DNA from: Candidatus Jordarchaeia archaeon
GTDB lineage: Archaea > Asgardarchaeota > Jordiarchaeia > Jordiarchaeales > Jordiarchaeaceae
Length of the DNA: 56,537 nucleotides
Assembly (NCBI GenBank): GCA_029856435.1
Contig: JAHQXB010000082.1
Location: 1 to 56,537 of the forward strand
Direction: 5' to 3'
Shown: one piece after another, positions 56,112 through 56,537 of the stretch
Numbering within the stretch: the stretch's first letter is position 1
How the letters are laid out: each line of letters starts with the position of its first letter
Notes under the pieces: model-generated
Told to the model about the DNA's origin: nothing
Databases searched by the model: none
Seen by the model: only the letters and a program-made list of their open reading frames with translations
Made by a program: the position numbers and the translations under genes

Positions 56112-56537
56112 CTACTTTTCGCGGATTTGAATTTTTATTCTGTCTAGGTGGGGACGCAGGCTTTTCACATCTGTTTAGTGCCCTTTAGACGCCTTAATAT
56201 CCCCTTCCCATGCCACCAGTTTTGCCCTCAGATCCACCTTTCCATGCTTTGCGCGCCTGCCTCTCACCCTTCTGAGAGCCCCCTCAAAACCATTCACACC
56301 AAAAAACACTAGTTCTCCCCCTGCTCTCCACTGGCCTCAACTGGCGTGAGCACTGAGATGTACTGTTCAGGGTGAGGAAGCCCCAGCTTGTCCAAGGCGA
56401 ACCTGAGAGGGGGAGGGGCGGTTCTTCCAGCAGCCAGAGCTCTTCTCCATCCCGGAGAAACAGGTGAAGAAGGGTTACCCTTCTGAAGAGCCAGAAGAGA
56501 GTGCGGGTGGTTATCTGCATCCCCTGCCTCCTGCAAA
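56112..56537 (-). pseudogene. Frameshifted GC-rich coding remnant at the window edge
   Basis: The minus strand at the right end reads as protein in three successive frames. First comes a segment beginning MQITTRTLFWLFRRVTLLHL, then LDKLGLPHPEQYISVLTPVE with GEQGE (56309 upward), then GELVFFGVNGFEGALRRVRG and DLRAKLVAWEGDIKASKGH, an in-frame TAA (56175-56177) and TDVKSLRPHLDRIKIQIREK to TAG 56112-56114. The shifts fall at C- and G-homopolymers. Either a decayed gene or sequencing indels in a real gene that starts beyond the window. The family is not recognised. The 50-55 percent GC here contrasts with the AT-rich surroundings. Confidence 0.4.

Overview
This window comes from an AT-rich archaeal chromosome. 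The archaeal signature genes are a TFIIB-type transcription factor, a proteasome beta subunit with an N-terminal active-site threonine, archaeal-type IleS and ArgS, an Lrp/AsnC regulator, a DUF35 zinc-ribbon/thiolase/HMG-CoA-synthase-like cluster, several roadblock/longin-type small proteins, TATA-box promoters with purine-rich Shine-Dalgarno sites, and tRNA genes with bulge-helix-bulge (BHB) introns. The mix suits an uncultivated TACK-type lineage such as Bathyarchaeia, but that placement is inference; no rRNA is present.

Layout. 0-7 kb: a 7-TM protein, two tandem paralogous longin-like Cys proteins, an Lrp regulator, an EamA exporter and two metallo-beta-lactamase (MBL) fold hydrolases. 7-18 kb: mostly minus-strand metabolic genes (glutamate dehydrogenase, a glutaredoxin-like protein, a class V aminotransferase, an UPF0173-type MBL hydrolase, ileS) with two decayed genes between them (an unrecognised one at 7.1-7.8 kb and an N-acyl-D-amino-acid deacylase at 13.4-13.8 kb). 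18-23.5 kb: a helical protein, a gene-free zone with two related, oppositely oriented structured elements (candidate ncRNAs), psmB, then a winged-helix/ferredoxin/MoaA group. 23.7-26.3 kb: a GlcD/HdrD-like 2-hydroxyacid dehydrogenase pair. 27-36 kb: a five-gene overlapping operon, transglutaminase-DUF4350-MoxR-DUF58-membrane protein. 36-43.4 kb: a histone-deacetylase-fold enzyme, an RsmB/NOP2-type rRNA methyltransferase, a zinc-ribbon/longin protein, two MaoC hotdog proteins, an SCP2 protein and TFB. 43.5-51 kb: a minus-strand block with a roadblock protein, thiolase/DUF35/HMGCS-like, TpiA, DUF89 and an M24 'pita-bread' protein. 51-56 kb: an RHH regulator, argS between two tRNA-Arg genes, a roadblock-like protein and a second deacetylase-fold enzyme. 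The right edge holds a frameshifted, GC-rich coding remnant.

The best findings are two intron-rich tRNA-Arg genes flanking argS: tRNA-Arg(CCG) with two introns and tRNA-Arg(GCG) with three, almost all with readable BHB motifs and all restoring a normal cloverleaf. Next are the homologous hairpin elements at 19.07-19.34 kb, an HMG-CoA-synthase-like protein that has lost its catalytic Glu, Cys and His, an M24 protein with both metal-binding Asp changed to Asn, and abrupt flips between A+C-rich and G+T-rich strand composition that do not follow gene boundaries.
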